NCBI GenBank assembly: GCA_040002435.1
Contig: JBDUEM010000020.1
Coordinates: 1-46,597 of the forward strand
DNA from: JANXXV01 sp040002435
GTDB lineage: Bacteria; Acidobacteriota; Terriglobia; Bryobacterales; Bryobacteraceae
Direction: 5' to 3'
Length of the DNA: 46,597 nucleotides
Shown here: positions 9,068 to 17,805 of the stretch, piece by piece
Numbering within the stretch: the first letter of the stretch is position 1
Layout: every line of letters starts with the position of its first letter
Program-made: the position numbers and the translations under genes
Notes under the pieces: model-generated
Seen by the model: the letters and a program-made list of their open reading frames with translations, nothing else
The model's database searches: none
Told to the model about the DNA's origin: nothing

Positions 9068-10663
9068 TTACTTTTGAAATCGCCGGAAGAAGCTTTCCGG
9101 TTTCCAGGCCGGCCTTACGTCACTGTTCGCCGCACGAATTGTCAGTTCCCGGATCAATTCATTGAAGTGCGCCGCGGCAGCCAAATCGACGGGCTGGTTC
9201 AAATCGTCGGAAGGGGCATGGTAACGCAGCCGTAGCCATTCCTTCGCCATCTTGTCTTCCGGTGATCCTGGCAGATTGCCGAATTTGAAGAACAACGCGG
9301 GCACACCCTGTTTGATGAAGCTATATTGATCGCTGCGGATAAAGATATTACGCTCCGGTTCCGGATCCTTCTGCAACACCACGCCGGCGTCGGCGGCGAC
9401 CGCCTTCATCTGATCGCCCAGCGTGGATTCGTCCAGTCCGTAAACCACCAGGTACTTCAGGGGATACAGCGGCAGAAACATATCCATGTTGATGTCAGCC
9501 ACGATGCTCGACAGCTTCACGGTCGGATGGGCGGCAAAGAACCGGGAACCCTGCAGTCCTTTTTCCTCGCCGGTCACTGCCAGAAAGAGGACGGAACGTT
9601 TAAGCTTCTCCCTGGACAGAAAGCGGGCAATTTCGAGAACCGAGGCGATACCCGAAGCATCATCCATCGCGCCGTTATAAATGCTATCCCCGCCTATGGG
9701 GTTGCCGACGCCGATGTGATCCAGATGGGCGCTGACCACGACGTACTCTCCCTTCAACTTGGGATCCGCGCCGGGCAATATTCCGGCTACGTTCTGCGAT
9801 TCGGTGGCGGATTTTTTCACAGATACCTTCGAGCGAATGCGGACCGCCAGCGGAAATTTCGGCAGAGTCTGGCCCGAATCAGCTGCGGCGAGAATCTCGC
9901 GTATCGAGTGCCCGGTGCCCGCAAACAGCTTATCCGCGTTCGCGGCGTTGAAGCGCAAGCTCAACATCACGCCGCTGCTGTCACCGGCGGCGGAATCGGC
10001 CAGATTCATGGTGGGCATAAAGCGGGATAACGCGGCGCGTTCCCAAGGTACATCCATGCTCTTAGGATTGGCGATCACGACGGTTCCCGCGGCACCCAGG
10101 GAATGCATGTGCTTCCAGCGCTCCTCGGCGGATTGATAGTGTGACATCAACTCACCGGGAATGTTCTTAGGGCCGCCCGTGAGGTAGACCACGATTTTGC
10201 CTTTCACATCCAGACCGCGCAGTTCATCGTATTTCTGCTCTGGCACGGCAAAACCGTAGCCGGCAAACACCGCTCCGCCTTCGAATGCCGGAGCCGCGCC
10301 GGACCGCAGGGCGATGGCAGCATCCTCACCCAGCGTCAAAGGCTGCGCTTTGCCGTCACGGATCAATTCCAGCGAAGAAGCGGCTTCCTCGATTTGCGAG
10401 ATTTCCAATTTGACGGGCTGGATGTAGCCGGATGTACCGGCGGGCTTCAGTCCCGTGCGTTCGAACTCGCCGGCGACGTACTGCGCGGCCAGCTTATGAC
10501 CGGCGCTCCCGGTGTCCCGGCCCTCCAGCTTGTCATCGGCGAGGTACTGAATGTGCGACCACCAGCGGCGGCCTTCCGCCAGATAGTCAGCTGGCGCCGC
10601 GGCGTAAGCAATAGTCAGAACGGCTGCTCCCGTCACGATGGCTCTACGGATGCTGTCTCTCAT
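9068..10663 (-). CDS. Secreted M28-family zinc metallopeptidase with PA domain
   Basis: About 531 aa from the ATG at 10663 (MRDSIRRAIVTGAAVL...), which has a Shine-Dalgarno (GAGGTG) at good spacing and begins a signal peptide ending near AYAAA. The frame extends further upstream but only as a shadow of the ABC-F gene. A protease-associated insert (about 100-250) precedes the catalytic part. The zinc site is visible as SAHLDH (His), GAMDDASG (Asp), TGEEKG (Glu pair), DINMD (Asp) and YHAPSDD (His). Members are aminopeptidases acting in the periplasm or outside. Its ATG overlaps the upstream ABC-F stop (ATGA), so the two are translationally coupled. Confidence 0.9.
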   Translation of the reverse strand: MRDSIRRAIVTGAAVLTIAYAAAPADYLAEGRRWWSHIQYLADDKLEGRDTGSAGHKLAAQYVAGEFERTGLKPAGTSGYIQPVKLEISQIEEAASSLELIRDGKAQPLTLGEDAAIALRSGAAPAFEGGAVFAGYGFAVPEQKYDELRGLDVKGKIVVYLTGGPKNIPGELMSHYQSAEERWKHMHSLGAAGTVVIANPKSMDVPWERAALSRFMPTMNLADSAAGDSSGVMLSLRFNAANADKLFAGTGHSIREILAAADSGQTLPKFPLAVRIRSKVSVKKSATESQNVAGILPGADPKLKGEYVVVSAHLDHIGVGNPIGGDSIYNGAMDDASGIASVLEIARFLSREKLKRSVLFLAVTGEEKGLQGSRFFAAHPTVKLSSIVADINMDMFLPLYPLKYLVVYGLDESTLGDQMKAVAADAGVVLQKDPEPERNIFIRSDQYSFIKQGVPALFFKFGNLPGSPEDKMAKEWLRLRYHAPSDDLNQPVDLAAAAHFNELIRELTIRAANSDVRPAWKPESFFRRFQK

Positions 10664-12474
10664 CGTTGTTTCACCTCGAGTTCCGCCCATCGGGCGTACA
10701 ACTGATCGGCAGCCTGCTGAGCAGCCTGAAGGCGGTCGTAGCTTTCCTGCAGCCGTCTCGGGTCGCGCATGATTTCCGGATCCTGCAACGCCTGCTGGCG
10801 GGCAGTAACTTCTTTGTCGGCTGCCTCTATCTGAGCTTCCATCGTTTCCCATTCGCGATTTTCCAGATAGGATAGCCTTTTCTTCTGTGGCGGCGCTTGC
10901 ATAAGAGCAGCCGGTTCCGGTTTCGCGGTTTTGGGTGAAAGGTCTGGAACATTCGCCGCGGCCTTCGACTGGGCTTCTTCCCATTGCGAATAATCAGCGA
11001 AAAGACTCGCTCCCCGATTTCCATCCAGCCCCAGCACCAGGGTCGACACGCGGTCCAGCATATAACGGTCATGCGTCACCAGCACCAGCGCGCCGGGGAA
11101 GTCGGAGAGGTTCTCCTCCAGCACTTCCAGAGTGGCGATATCCAGATCGTTGGTGGGCTCATCCAGAAACAGCAGGTCAGCGGGTTGCAGCATGAGGCGG
11201 GCAATCAACACCCGCGCTCGTTCCCCGCCTGAGAGACGCCCGACAGCGACATCCAACTGTTCGTTGCGGAAGAGAAATCGCTTTGCCCATCCGGCCACGT
11301 GGATGGTACGGTCCTTATAAATCACCGAATCGCCGTAGGGACTTAATGCTGTCCGCAGCGGTTCCTCGAGATTCAACTGTTCCCTGTTCTGATCGAAATA
11401 CACGACGCGAAGGCCATCGGCCCGCTGCACAGTGCCGCCGTCAGGTTCGAGTTCGCCGCCGAGAATCTTCAACAGGGTCGTCTTGCCGCTGCCATTCGCA
11501 CCTACCAGGCCGAGGCGGACGCCAGGCGAAAGCGTGCAGTTCAAATTTTCAAACAAGACGCGCCCGCCCATACTCTTGGAGAGGCCTTCAGCGACCAGTA
11601 ATTTCTTGGTTTTGCGGTCGCTGGCAGTGAACTCGATTTGCGTAGTCCCGGTTGCGGTGCGCTGATTGAGCTCGGCAAGCTCTTCAATATGACGGCCGGC
11701 ATCGCCGATACGGGCCTTAGACTTTCGTGTCCGGGCCTTAGCGCCGCGACGCAGCCATTCGATCTCGCGCTTCACTACGTTCGTGAGCGCCTCCTGCTGC
11801 TTTGACTGGGCAGCGAGGAAGTCTTCGCGCCGGATGAGGAACTCGCTGTAGCTTCCCTTGACGCGGAACAGGCCGTCCGGATAGGTACGATTGATCTCCA
11901 CCATATCGCTGGCGACATTCTCCAGAAAGTAGCGGTCGTGGCTGACAATCACGCTGGCAAATGGCGCGGAGCGAAGAAATTTCTCAAGCCACAGGATGCC
12001 CTGCAAATCGAGATGATTTGTTGGTTCGTCCAGCAGGACCAGGTCTGGACTCGCGATCACGGCCTTGGCGATCGCCAGACGCTTGCGCCAGCCGCCCGAT
12101 AAGGACAGAGCAGCTACATTGGGATCGCTGAAGCCAAAGCGGCTGAGTGTGATCTCAACGATCGACTCGCGCTCGTAATCTTCGAGGTGATCGTCCGTTA
12201 TGGCAGCCTCAAGCACTGCCGCCACCGTAACATCGGTGTCGAAAACGGGATCCTGCGGAACGTACCCGGTGGTCACCTGCTTTCGCGGCGAGACGCTGCC
12301 TGAATCCGCGGTCTGGGTACCGGCAAGTATTTGGATCAGCGTCGACTTACCTGCGCCGTTGGGCCCTATCAGGCCGATCCGTTCCCCCTCCGAGATGGTC
12401 AGTGATATATTCTCAAATAGCGGACGAGCGCCGAAGGTTTTGCTGATGGACTGGCAGCTAATTAGCAGGGACAT
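10660..12474 (-). CDS. uup: ABC-F family ATPase, Uup type
   Basis: 604 aa with two ABC cassettes and no membrane segments. First cassette: Walker A GPNGAGKST, signature LSGGWRKR, Walker B LVLLDEPTNHLD. Second cassette: Walker A GANGSGKTT, signature LSGGERAR, Walker B LLFLDEPTNDLD. They are joined by an arginine-rich linker (WLRRGAKARTRKSKAR). A C-terminal coiled coil of about 75 residues (from ENREWETMEAQIEAADKE) is characteristic of Uup, where it binds nucleic acid. ABC-F proteins act on the ribosome or on DNA/RNA rather than in transport. It overlaps the downstream M28 peptidase gene by 4 bp and diverges from the cold-shock gene. A second ABC-F gene, YbiT type, lies at 31000-32619. Confidence 0.88.
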   Translation of the reverse strand: MSLLISCQSISKTFGARPLFENISLTISEGERIGLIGPNGAGKSTLIQILAGTQTADSGSVSPRKQVTTGYVPQDPVFDTDVTVAAVLEAAITDDHLEDYERESIVEITLSRFGFSDPNVAALSLSGGWRKRLAIAKAVIASPDLVLLDEPTNHLDLQGILWLEKFLRSAPFASVIVSHDRYFLENVASDMVEINRTYPDGLFRVKGSYSEFLIRREDFLAAQSKQQEALTNVVKREIEWLRRGAKARTRKSKARIGDAGRHIEELAELNQRTATGTTQIEFTASDRKTKKLLVAEGLSKSMGGRVLFENLNCTLSPGVRLGLVGANGSGKTTLLKILGGELEPDGGTVQRADGLRVVYFDQNREQLNLEEPLRTALSPYGDSVIYKDRTIHVAGWAKRFLFRNEQLDVAVGRLSGGERARVLIARLMLQPADLLFLDEPTNDLDIATLEVLEENLSDFPGALVLVTHDRYMLDRVSTLVLGLDGNRGASLFADYSQWEEAQSKAAANVPDLSPKTAKPEPAALMQAPPQKKRLSYLENREWETMEAQIEAADKEVTARQQALQDPEIMRDPRRLQESYDRLQAAQQAADQLYARWAELEVKQR

Positions 12475-12531
12475 TGCGGGAGGGGTCTAAAGTTGGGACG
12501 CTGAACCTTTAGTTTAGCAAAAACTAGGGCC

Positions 12532-12560
12532 TTCACCCGAGGCCGGGCTTATGGTATTCT
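12532..12560 (+). promoter_or_regulatory. Candidate sigma-70 promoter of the cold-shock gene
   Basis: TTCACC (12532-12537) and TATTCT (12555-12560) each match four of six consensus bases and are exactly 17 bp apart. They lie about 50 bp before the csp ATG and would give a leader of roughly 44 nt, which ends in AAAAGGAATTAGTGA with a usable Shine-Dalgarno. This is prediction by eye only. Confidence 0.4.
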
Positions 12561-12610
12561 TCCTAAGCGTCTCGGACGCATGATAGTTTTATTAGAAAAG
12601 GAATTAGTGA

Positions 12611-12814
12611 ATGAAAGAAACAGGTACAGTGAAGTGGTTTAACGCTGCGAAAGGCTTTGGATTTATCCAGCGTGAGAATGGGGAAGATGTTTTTGTGCAT
12701 TTCAGTGCTATTGAGGCTTCTGGCTATCGCTCACTCGATGAAGGCGCCAGGGTTCAGTTCACAGTGAAGAGCGGGCCAAAGGGATTGCAGGCTGAGGACG
12801 TGGCTACCGTTTAA
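12611..12814 (+). CDS. Cold-shock domain protein (CspA family)
   Basis: 67 aa, a classic single cold-shock domain. RNP1 is KGFGFIQ (residues 14-20) and RNP2 is DVFVHFSAI (26-34), the aromatic surfaces that bind single-stranded RNA or DNA. The start MKETGTVKWFNAAKGFGF is standard for the family, and an AAGGAA ribosome-binding site sits 8-10 bp upstream. It probably serves as an RNA chaperone. The next gene, 66 bp downstream, is another RNA-binding protein (RRM), with a hairpin in between, suggesting a small cold- or stress-response operon. Confidence 0.95.
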   Translation: MKETGTVKWFNAAKGFGFIQRENGEDVFVHFSAIEASGYRSLDEGARVQFTVKSGPKGLQAEDVATV

Positions 12815-12820
12815 CCGGCT

Positions 12821-12844
12821 GGAGCCGGCTTCACAACCGGCTCC
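12821..12844 (+). terminator. GC-rich hairpin between csp and the RRM gene (attenuator or processing site)
   Basis: GGAGCCGG (12821-12828) and CCGGCTCC (12837-12844) form a perfect 8-bp stem with an 8-nt loop, starting 6 bp after the csp stop. No T-run follows, so it is more likely a leaky terminator, RNA-stability or processing element than a strong intrinsic terminator. Confidence 0.4.
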
Positions 12845-12880
12845 GTTATCAGTTAATTTACTTGTCACGAAGGACATCAC

Positions 12881-13282
12881 TTGAAAAACATATTTGTGGG
12901 AAGCCTAAGTTTCAACGCTACGGAAGACGACTTGCGGCAATTGTTCGGGCAGCATGGCTCCGTGGAGCGCGCGAGTATTCTCATGGACCGGGAAACTGGT
13001 CGCTCGCGCGGGTTTGGATTTGTGGAAATGTCTAACGACAGTGAGGCGGAAGCTGCAATTGCCGCACTCAACGGATCGAATCATCTGGGCCGTACCATTA
13101 ACGTGAACGAAGCGCGTCCGAAGGGCGAGGGCGGCGGCAGTGGTCCACGCGGTGGCGGCGGATACGGCGGCGGTGGTGGCGGCCGTCCGAGCGGTGGTGG
13201 TGGCGGCGGAGGCGGACGAAGGGGCGGTCAGCAGGATGATTACCGCGGCCAGGCACGGCAACCTCGCGAACCTCGCTGGTAA
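12881..13282 (+). CDS. RRM-type RNA-binding protein with glycine-rich tail
   Basis: 133 aa. A single RNA-recognition motif occupies about residues 1-82: RNP2 is IFVGSL near the N-terminus, RNP1 is RGFGFVEM at about 45-52. The tail from about 83 on is Gly/Arg-rich (RGGGGYGGGGGG and similar) and ends RQPREPRW. This is the architecture of cyanobacterial and acidobacterial glycine-rich RNA-binding proteins, linked to cold stress and RNA chaperone roles. The start is a TTG, with AAGGA seven to eight bases upstream; the reading MKNIFVGSL fits family N-termini exactly. The low-complexity GGC/GGT stretch at 13130-13225 is explained by the Gly tail. It follows csp. Confidence 0.92.
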   Translation: MKNIFVGSLSFNATEDDLRQLFGQHGSVERASILMDRETGRSRGFGFVEMSNDSEAEAAIAALNGSNHLGRTINVNEARPKGEGGGSGPRGGGGYGGGGGGRPSGGGGGGGGRRGGQQDDYRGQARQPREPRW

Positions 13283-13288
13283 ATTGGA

Positions 13289-14653
13289 GTGCGGCTTTCC
13301 CGCGTCTCCCCGTTCTTAGTTCTTGTAGTTACACTGCACGCTGAACCTCCGCCCTCAACGGCGGAACAGTACCGCGAAACCGCTGGGCGGTTGATTGGTG
13401 CCGCTCTGTCGGATCTTACTGGTTATCAAAAGCTTACCTACCTCTGCGATCGCATCGGCAACCGCATTCCCGGCGGTGGCGGACTGCCGCAGGCGATCAA
13501 TTGGGCCGTGGCCCAAATGCGCAGGGACGGACTCACCAATGTCATCGCTTCGCCCGTTAAAGTACAGACCTGGATTCGCGGAAAGGAGAGTCTTTCCCTT
13601 CTGCAACCGGTCCGCCGGGAGTTGCCTATCCTTGGTCTCGGCAACAGCGTGGGAACCGCACCGGAAGGAATTGAGGCCGAAGTGGTGGTCGTGCCCAACT
13701 TCAATGAACTCGAGAAGCTGGGCAGGGCCGGAGTTGAGGGAAAGATTGTCCTGTTCAACGCTCCATACGTTGACTATTCCACCACCGTTCAGTATCGCGC
13801 GCTAGGCGCTTCCCGCGCCGCGAAATTAGGAGCCGCCGCAGCGCTGGTGCGCTCCGTCGCATCGGCTACGTTGCGCACTCCCCACACCGGCGCTCTCTGG
13901 TACGCGCCAGATGCACCCCGAATTCCGGCGGCTGCGGTAACGATCGAGGACGCCATGATGATGCAGCGCCTGGCGGATTCCGGAGACAGGGTGCGTATCC
14001 GGCTGAAGATGGAGGCCCACCAAGGGCCGGAAGTGGATTCCGCAAACGTCACGGGCGAAATCCCGGGCCGGGAGAAGCCGGAGGAAGTCGTCGTCATTGG
14101 CGGTCACCTGGACTCATGGGACGTGGGACAAGGAGCCCAGGACGATGCGTCCGGATCGGTCGCGGCGATGCAGGCGGCCTATCTCATTCATCGGTCGGGC
14201 CTGCAGCCCCGGCGCACCATTCGCGTTGTCTTATGGACCGACGAGGAGAAAGGCGGCGCCGGCAGCCGGGCGTATCGGCAGTCGATCGGGGATCAGATAA
14301 AAAACCATGTCGCGGCCATTGAAATGGACGGCGGCGCGGAGCGCCCTGTAGGATTCGAGACCCCCATCAAAGATGCGCCGGCTCTGGCACGGTTACGCGC
14401 AATTGCCGGTCTCCTCAGCGGCATCCGCGCCACGAACATTATTTCCGGAAGCGGCGAGGCAGACACCACACCCCTCGAAACGGAGGGCGTTCCGGTGATG
14501 GGCCTGCGAACGGTGATGGAGCATTACTTCGATTGGCACCATACGGAAGCCGATACCCTCGACAAGATCAAACCCGACGAGTTCCAGGCCAATGTGGCAG
14601 CCCTCGCGGTGATGGCTTACGTCCTGGCCGACATGCCCGAACGGCTGCGCTGA
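13289..14653 (+). CDS. Secreted M28-family metallopeptidase (carboxypeptidase Q-like)
   Basis: 454 aa. A GTG start 6 bp after the RRM stop gives a short signal peptide (VRLSRVSPFLVLVVTLHA). A PA-domain insert precedes the catalytic domain. Zinc and catalytic residues are visible as GGHLDSWD (His, Asp), QDDASGS (Asp), TDEEKGG (Glu), EMDGG (Asp) and WHHTEADT (His). The arrangement matches the PGCP/carboxypeptidase Q branch of M28, which trims dipeptides outside the cytoplasm. It differs from the M28 peptidase at 9068-10663 in length and motif context, so it is not a recent duplicate. A GC hairpin lies 27 bp downstream. Confidence 0.88.
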   Translation: MRLSRVSPFLVLVVTLHAEPPPSTAEQYRETAGRLIGAALSDLTGYQKLTYLCDRIGNRIPGGGGLPQAINWAVAQMRRDGLTNVIASPVKVQTWIRGKESLSLLQPVRRELPILGLGNSVGTAPEGIEAEVVVVPNFNELEKLGRAGVEGKIVLFNAPYVDYSTTVQYRALGASRAAKLGAAAALVRSVASATLRTPHTGALWYAPDAPRIPAAAVTIEDAMMMQRLADSGDRVRIRLKMEAHQGPEVDSANVTGEIPGREKPEEVVVIGGHLDSWDVGQGAQDDASGSVAAMQAAYLIHRSGLQPRRTIRVVLWTDEEKGGAGSRAYRQSIGDQIKNHVAAIEMDGGAERPVGFETPIKDAPALARLRAIAGLLSGIRATNIISGSGEADTTPLETEGVPVMGLRTVMEHYFDWHHTEADTLDKIKPDEFQANVAALAVMAYVLADMPERLR

Positions 14654-14679
14654 AGAGCGTCCCTTACAGTGAACGATCC

Positions 14680-14702
14680 GCGCCGGAACCCTTACCCGGC
14701 GC
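14680..14702 (+). terminator. GC-rich hairpin after the M28 peptidase gene
   Basis: GCGCCGG (14680-14686) and CCGGCGC (14696-14702) form a 7-bp stem around a 9-nt loop, between the M28 stop (14653) and the ahpD start (14727). There is no downstream T-run, so terminator function is only a possibility. Confidence 0.3.
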
Positions 14703-14726
14703 CGCATCATCCCGTATATTGCCCAT

Positions 14727-15257
14727 ATGACGCTTGATGCTTTGCTCTATACAGTGCCGCCGTACGCCAACGATTTGAAGCTCAATCTTTCGAATTTGCT
14801 GCGGCAGACCGAACTCACGGCACAACAAACCTGGGGCACGGCGGTTGCCAGCGCGATGGCGTCACGCAACCGGATATTATACAAAACACTCTGCGATGAG
14901 GCGAGTGAACGTATTCCCCCGCAGGCGGTGGATGCGGCGAAGACCGCTGCCGCACTCATGGGAATGAACAATATTTATTATCGTTTTCTCCATCTGACGT
15001 CTAACAAAAAGTACGCGACTATTCCAGCGCGGCTGCGAATGAACGGCATACGGACTCATGGGATCGAACACAACGACTTCGAACTGTTCTGTACGGCGGT
15101 TTCCGCGGTGAACGACTGCGGCGCCTGCGTCGAATTCCACCAGCAGGGTTTGGTGGAGCGCGGCGTGGCGGAGGAGACGGTCCTTGCAGCCATCCGGATT
15201 GCTTCCGTTATTCATGCCTTGGCTGGAGTTTTCGATGCGGAGGCGACCGCCTCCTAA
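14727..15257 (+). CDS. ahpD: Alkyl hydroperoxide reductase AhpD-type carboxymuconolactone-decarboxylase-fold protein
   Basis: 176 aa, the same length as Mycobacterium tuberculosis AhpD (177). The N-terminus (YANDLKLNLSNLLRQ) and the core MGMNNIYYRFLHL correspond closely to that family. The catalytic site is NDCGACVEFH, with Cys131, Cys134 and His138 matching Cys130/Cys133/His137 of AhpD, and Glu119 matching Glu118. AhpD reduces the peroxiredoxin AhpC or has weak peroxidase activity itself. No ahpC lies in the window. The following gene (PPOX family, 21 bp gap) may be co-transcribed, suggesting an oxidative-stress pair. Confidence 0.9.
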   Translation: MTLDALLYTVPPYANDLKLNLSNLLRQTELTAQQTWGTAVASAMASRNRILYKTLCDEASERIPPQAVDAAKTAAALMGMNNIYYRFLHLTSNKKYATIPARLRMNGIRTHGIEHNDFELFCTAVSAVNDCGACVEFHQQGLVERGVAEETVLAAIRIASVIHALAGVFDAEATAS

Positions 15258-15278
15258 CGACAAATTAAGGAGACCGCA

Positions 15279-15788
15279 GTGACCACAGAGAACGGCGCCA
15301 GCCGGCAAGACGCTATCAAGAAGTTGCGGGAATTGATCAAGGATTTAAGGGTGGGCATGTTGACCACCGTAACGGAGGAAGACGGTACGCTGCGAAGCCG
15401 GCCGATGGCGACGCAGGAAGCGGAATTCGACGGCGATTTGTGGTTTCTCACCAGCATCGACTCGGCGAAGTCTCACGAGATCGACAAAGATCACCGGGTG
15501 AATGTGAGCTATGCGGATGCCGGGGCGAATCGCTTCGTCTCCGTATCGGGCACGGCTCGCGTATTTCGTGACGAGAAAAAGATCAAATCGCTTTGGAGTC
15601 CCTTGTACAAGGCTTGGTTTCCCAAAGGCGTGAGCGATCCATCGATCGCGCTGCTTCGCGTGCAGGTGGACGACGCCGAGTATTGGGACGGTCCATCCAG
15701 CACCTTCGTTCAGATCGTTGGTTTTGTGAAGGCCCTGGCGACCGGTACACAGTACGAAGGCGCAAATCACGAAAAAGTAGCCCTTTAA
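15279..15788 (+). CDS. Pyridoxamine 5'-phosphate oxidase-like FMN-binding protein (general stress protein 26 family)
   Basis: 169 aa. The split beta-barrel of the PPOX family is indicated by VGMLTTVTEEDGTLRSRPM near residues 25-43 and by DLWFLTSIDSAKSHEI and VNVSYAD further on. Family members bind FMN, FAD or F420. This sub-branch (GSP26-like) is associated with stress responses rather than vitamin B6 synthesis. The GTG start has AAGGAGA 5-6 bases upstream. It follows ahpD closely, and is convergent with the DUF2461 gene with only one base between the two stop codons. Confidence 0.85.
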   Translation: MTTENGASRQDAIKKLRELIKDLRVGMLTTVTEEDGTLRSRPMATQEAEFDGDLWFLTSIDSAKSHEIDKDHRVNVSYADAGANRFVSVSGTARVFRDEKKIKSLWSPLYKAWFPKGVSDPSIALLRVQVDDAEYWDGPSSTFVQIVGFVKALATGTQYEGANHEKVAL

Positions 15789-15789
15789 T

Positions 15790-16506
15790 TTAACTGAAGG
15801 CGCGCTGGACCAGCAGAGGATCTTTCGCGCGGCTGGCCTGTTTCACCAGCGGTTCATTCAGGAACCGGGCCAGGGGCAACAGCAGACGGATTCGTTTCAG
15901 CACCTCGGGAACAAATTCGTCTGTGGTTGCCAGCTGCGGGTCGAGCGCGGTCCTTAGCCCCCACTGTTTTCGCTTCAGAAAAGCAATCGCCTGATGCTGC
16001 GGGTCGAAGCCTTTCGGGGCCCGCTGCAGCTCTGATCCGTTCAACTCGCCGAACTGCATTCGTACCGCCTTGGTCTTCAAAATTTTGATAAGGCGCGGGT
16101 AATGCTCCGCGATATGCTGGCGCAGCAGCAACAACTCCTGCGGTGTTGGCATATAGGAGCCGCCCGCCACAACTGCCTCCTTCGCTGAGAGAGCAACATA
16201 CAAGACACCGCCGCCTTTGCGATTCGCCTGTTTCTGCCAAAACAGTGCCGACGTATGTGTCTTATAAGGCGTCTTGTCTTGCGAGAACCGGGTATCCCGG
16301 TAGATACGGAAGAGGGCCTTCTTCGGCTCAGTAACAAACTCCGGCGCGGCCGTCGCCAATTCCAGGTTGATGGCTTCAATCAGGGCCAGTGTGGGTGCCT
16401 TCACGCATTCCTCGTATTGAGCCTTTCGAGGCTGGAACCAATCCCGGTCATTGTGCTTCTTGAGATCTTTTAGAAACTTGAGCGACTGCTGGGAGAAGAC
16501 AGGCAT
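15790..16506 (-). CDS. DUF2461 family protein
   Basis: 238 aa from the ATG at 16506 (MPVFSQQSLKFLKDLKKHND). The open frame upstream to 16842 is a shadow of the dehydratase gene. The N-terminal pattern FLKDLKKHNDRDWFQPRK and the core FRIYRDTRFSQDKTPYKTH followed by GGVLYVALS are diagnostic of DUF2461 (TIGR02453), a widespread cytoplasmic family of unknown function. The gene diverges from the galactonate dehydratase gene with 46 bp between the starts. Confidence 0.88.
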   Translation of the reverse strand: MPVFSQQSLKFLKDLKKHNDRDWFQPRKAQYEECVKAPTLALIEAINLELATAAPEFVTEPKKALFRIYRDTRFSQDKTPYKTHTSALFWQKQANRKGGGVLYVALSAKEAVVAGGSYMPTPQELLLLRQHIAEHYPRLIKILKTKAVRMQFGELNGSELQRAPKGFDPQHQAIAFLKRKQWGLRTALDPQLATTDEFVPEVLKRIRLLLPLARFLNEPLVKQASRAKDPLLVQRAFS

Positions 16507-16552
16507 CCTTCTATTTTGTGGTAGGCGCGCCGGCGTCTGATAGAGTTTCTGC

Positions 16553-17794
16553 ATGAGCATGAAACCTAGCCGCCGGTCTGTGATTGCCAGCATCTTCACT
16601 GGCGCCGGCATGACCGCATTCGCGCCCGCGGAGGCGCTGGCCCAAGCCAAGGGCAACAACGCACCCATTACTCCGAAAGAGAAACTCACCATTACAAAGC
16701 TCGAGACTTTCCTGGTCAAGCCGCGCTGGATGTTCCTGAAAATCCATACCGACGCGGGCATCATCGGGCTGGGCGAGCCCATCACCGAGGGCCGGGCGCT
16801 GACTTGCCAGACTGCCATCAAAGAGATTGAGCCATACCTCATCGGGAAAGACCCGCGCCGCGTGACGCATCACTGGCAGGCGATCTATCGGCATGCCTTT
16901 TATCGCGGCGGACCGATTCTGACGAGCGCGCTGAGCGGGATCGATCAGGCTCTATGGGATATCAAGGGCAAAGCCCTGGGCGTTCCCGTCTATGAATTGC
17001 TGGGCGGCCCCACGCGCAACAAGGTTCGTGTTTACTCGCACGCCAATTCGCCGGCCCAGATCAAGGCGGATCTGGCGAAAGGCTTCACAGCGTTCAAAAC
17101 CGGCCCTGCCAAGCTCAACCGCAAGCCTTCGCATTTCATTGAGACGCCCAAGGCGGTCCAGTATTCCGTGGAGCGATTCGCGGAGCTGCGCAAGACGGCC
17201 GGCGATGAATGCGATATCGCCATCGATTTCCACGGCGCCATCAGCCCCGCCACGGCGAAACTACTGATCAAGGGCCTGGAACCCTATAGCCCGATGTTTG
17301 TGGAAGAGCCTTGCCAGGCGCAGAATCATGACGTGATGGCCGAGATTGCGCGTGGCACTTTCCTTCCCATCGCCACCGGAGAACGCGTCTTCACCAAGTG
17401 GGGTTTCCGCGAAGTGCTGGAGAAGAAGGCAGCGGTTGTATTGCAGCCCGATCTCTGCCACGCCGGGGGAATCACGGAAGTTCGTTTGATTGCCGGCATG
17501 GCTGAAGCCTATTACGCGACCATAGCGCCGCACAATCCGCTGGGGCCGATTTCGCTGGCAGCGGGCGTTCAGATTTCCGCATCGATTCCGAACTTCCTCT
17601 GCCAGGAGCAGGTGAGTCTGGGCGAGGGCTACATTAAGCAGCCGTTCACGGTAAGCGCGGGGTACCTTGCACTACCAACGGGCCCAGGGCTGGGCATCGA
17701 ACTCGACGAGAACGCGATGGCCGATAAGATCGGCCACGACTGGAAGAACCAGGAAGCCTACGATGCCGATGATGGCAGCGTGGTCGATTGGTAA
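16553..17794 (+). CDS. dgoD: Galactonate dehydratase-like enolase-superfamily protein with twin-arginine leader
   Basis: 413 aa. The mandelate racemase/muconate lactonising fold is clear. Metal and catalytic residues match D-galactonate dehydratase: Asp225 and His227 in DFHG, Glu in FVEEP (250-253), Glu277 in TGER, Asp300 in QPDLCHAGG and His327 in IAPHNPLGP. DgoD removes water from D-galactonate to give 2-keto-3-deoxygalactonate. An unusual ~35-residue N-terminal extension starts SRRSVIASIFTGAG and ends near ALAQA, which looks like a Tat signal. The enzyme could therefore be exported, unlike E. coli DgoD. The KDPGal aldolase gene follows 11 bp downstream, supporting galactonate or related sugar-acid catabolism; other sugar acids are possible substrates. 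Confidence 0.85.
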   Translation: MSMKPSRRSVIASIFTGAGMTAFAPAEALAQAKGNNAPITPKEKLTITKLETFLVKPRWMFLKIHTDAGIIGLGEPITEGRALTCQTAIKEIEPYLIGKDPRRVTHHWQAIYRHAFYRGGPILTSALSGIDQALWDIKGKALGVPVYELLGGPTRNKVRVYSHANSPAQIKADLAKGFTAFKTGPAKLNRKPSHFIETPKAVQYSVERFAELRKTAGDECDIAIDFHGAISPATAKLLIKGLEPYSPMFVEEPCQAQNHDVMAEIARGTFLPIATGERVFTKWGFREVLEKKAAVVLQPDLCHAGGITEVRLIAGMAEAYYATIAPHNPLGPISLAAGVQISASIPNFLCQEQVSLGEGYIKQPFTVSAGYLALPTGPGLGIELDENAMADKIGHDWKNQEAYDADDGSVVDW

Positions 17795-17805
17795 GATCAA
17801 TAGCG

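Noticed and set aside
10664..10984. N-terminal extension of the M28 peptidase frame
   Set aside because: It shadows the 3' end of the ABC-F gene. The ATG at 10663 has a Shine-Dalgarno and begins a signal peptide.
13130..13225. GGC/GGT-rich low-complexity repeat
   Set aside because: Fully explained by the glycine-rich tail of the RRM protein.
16524..16531. Palindrome GGCGCGCC, also present near 42107
   Set aside because: Short GC palindromes are expected by chance in this composition; no larger repeat surrounds either copy.
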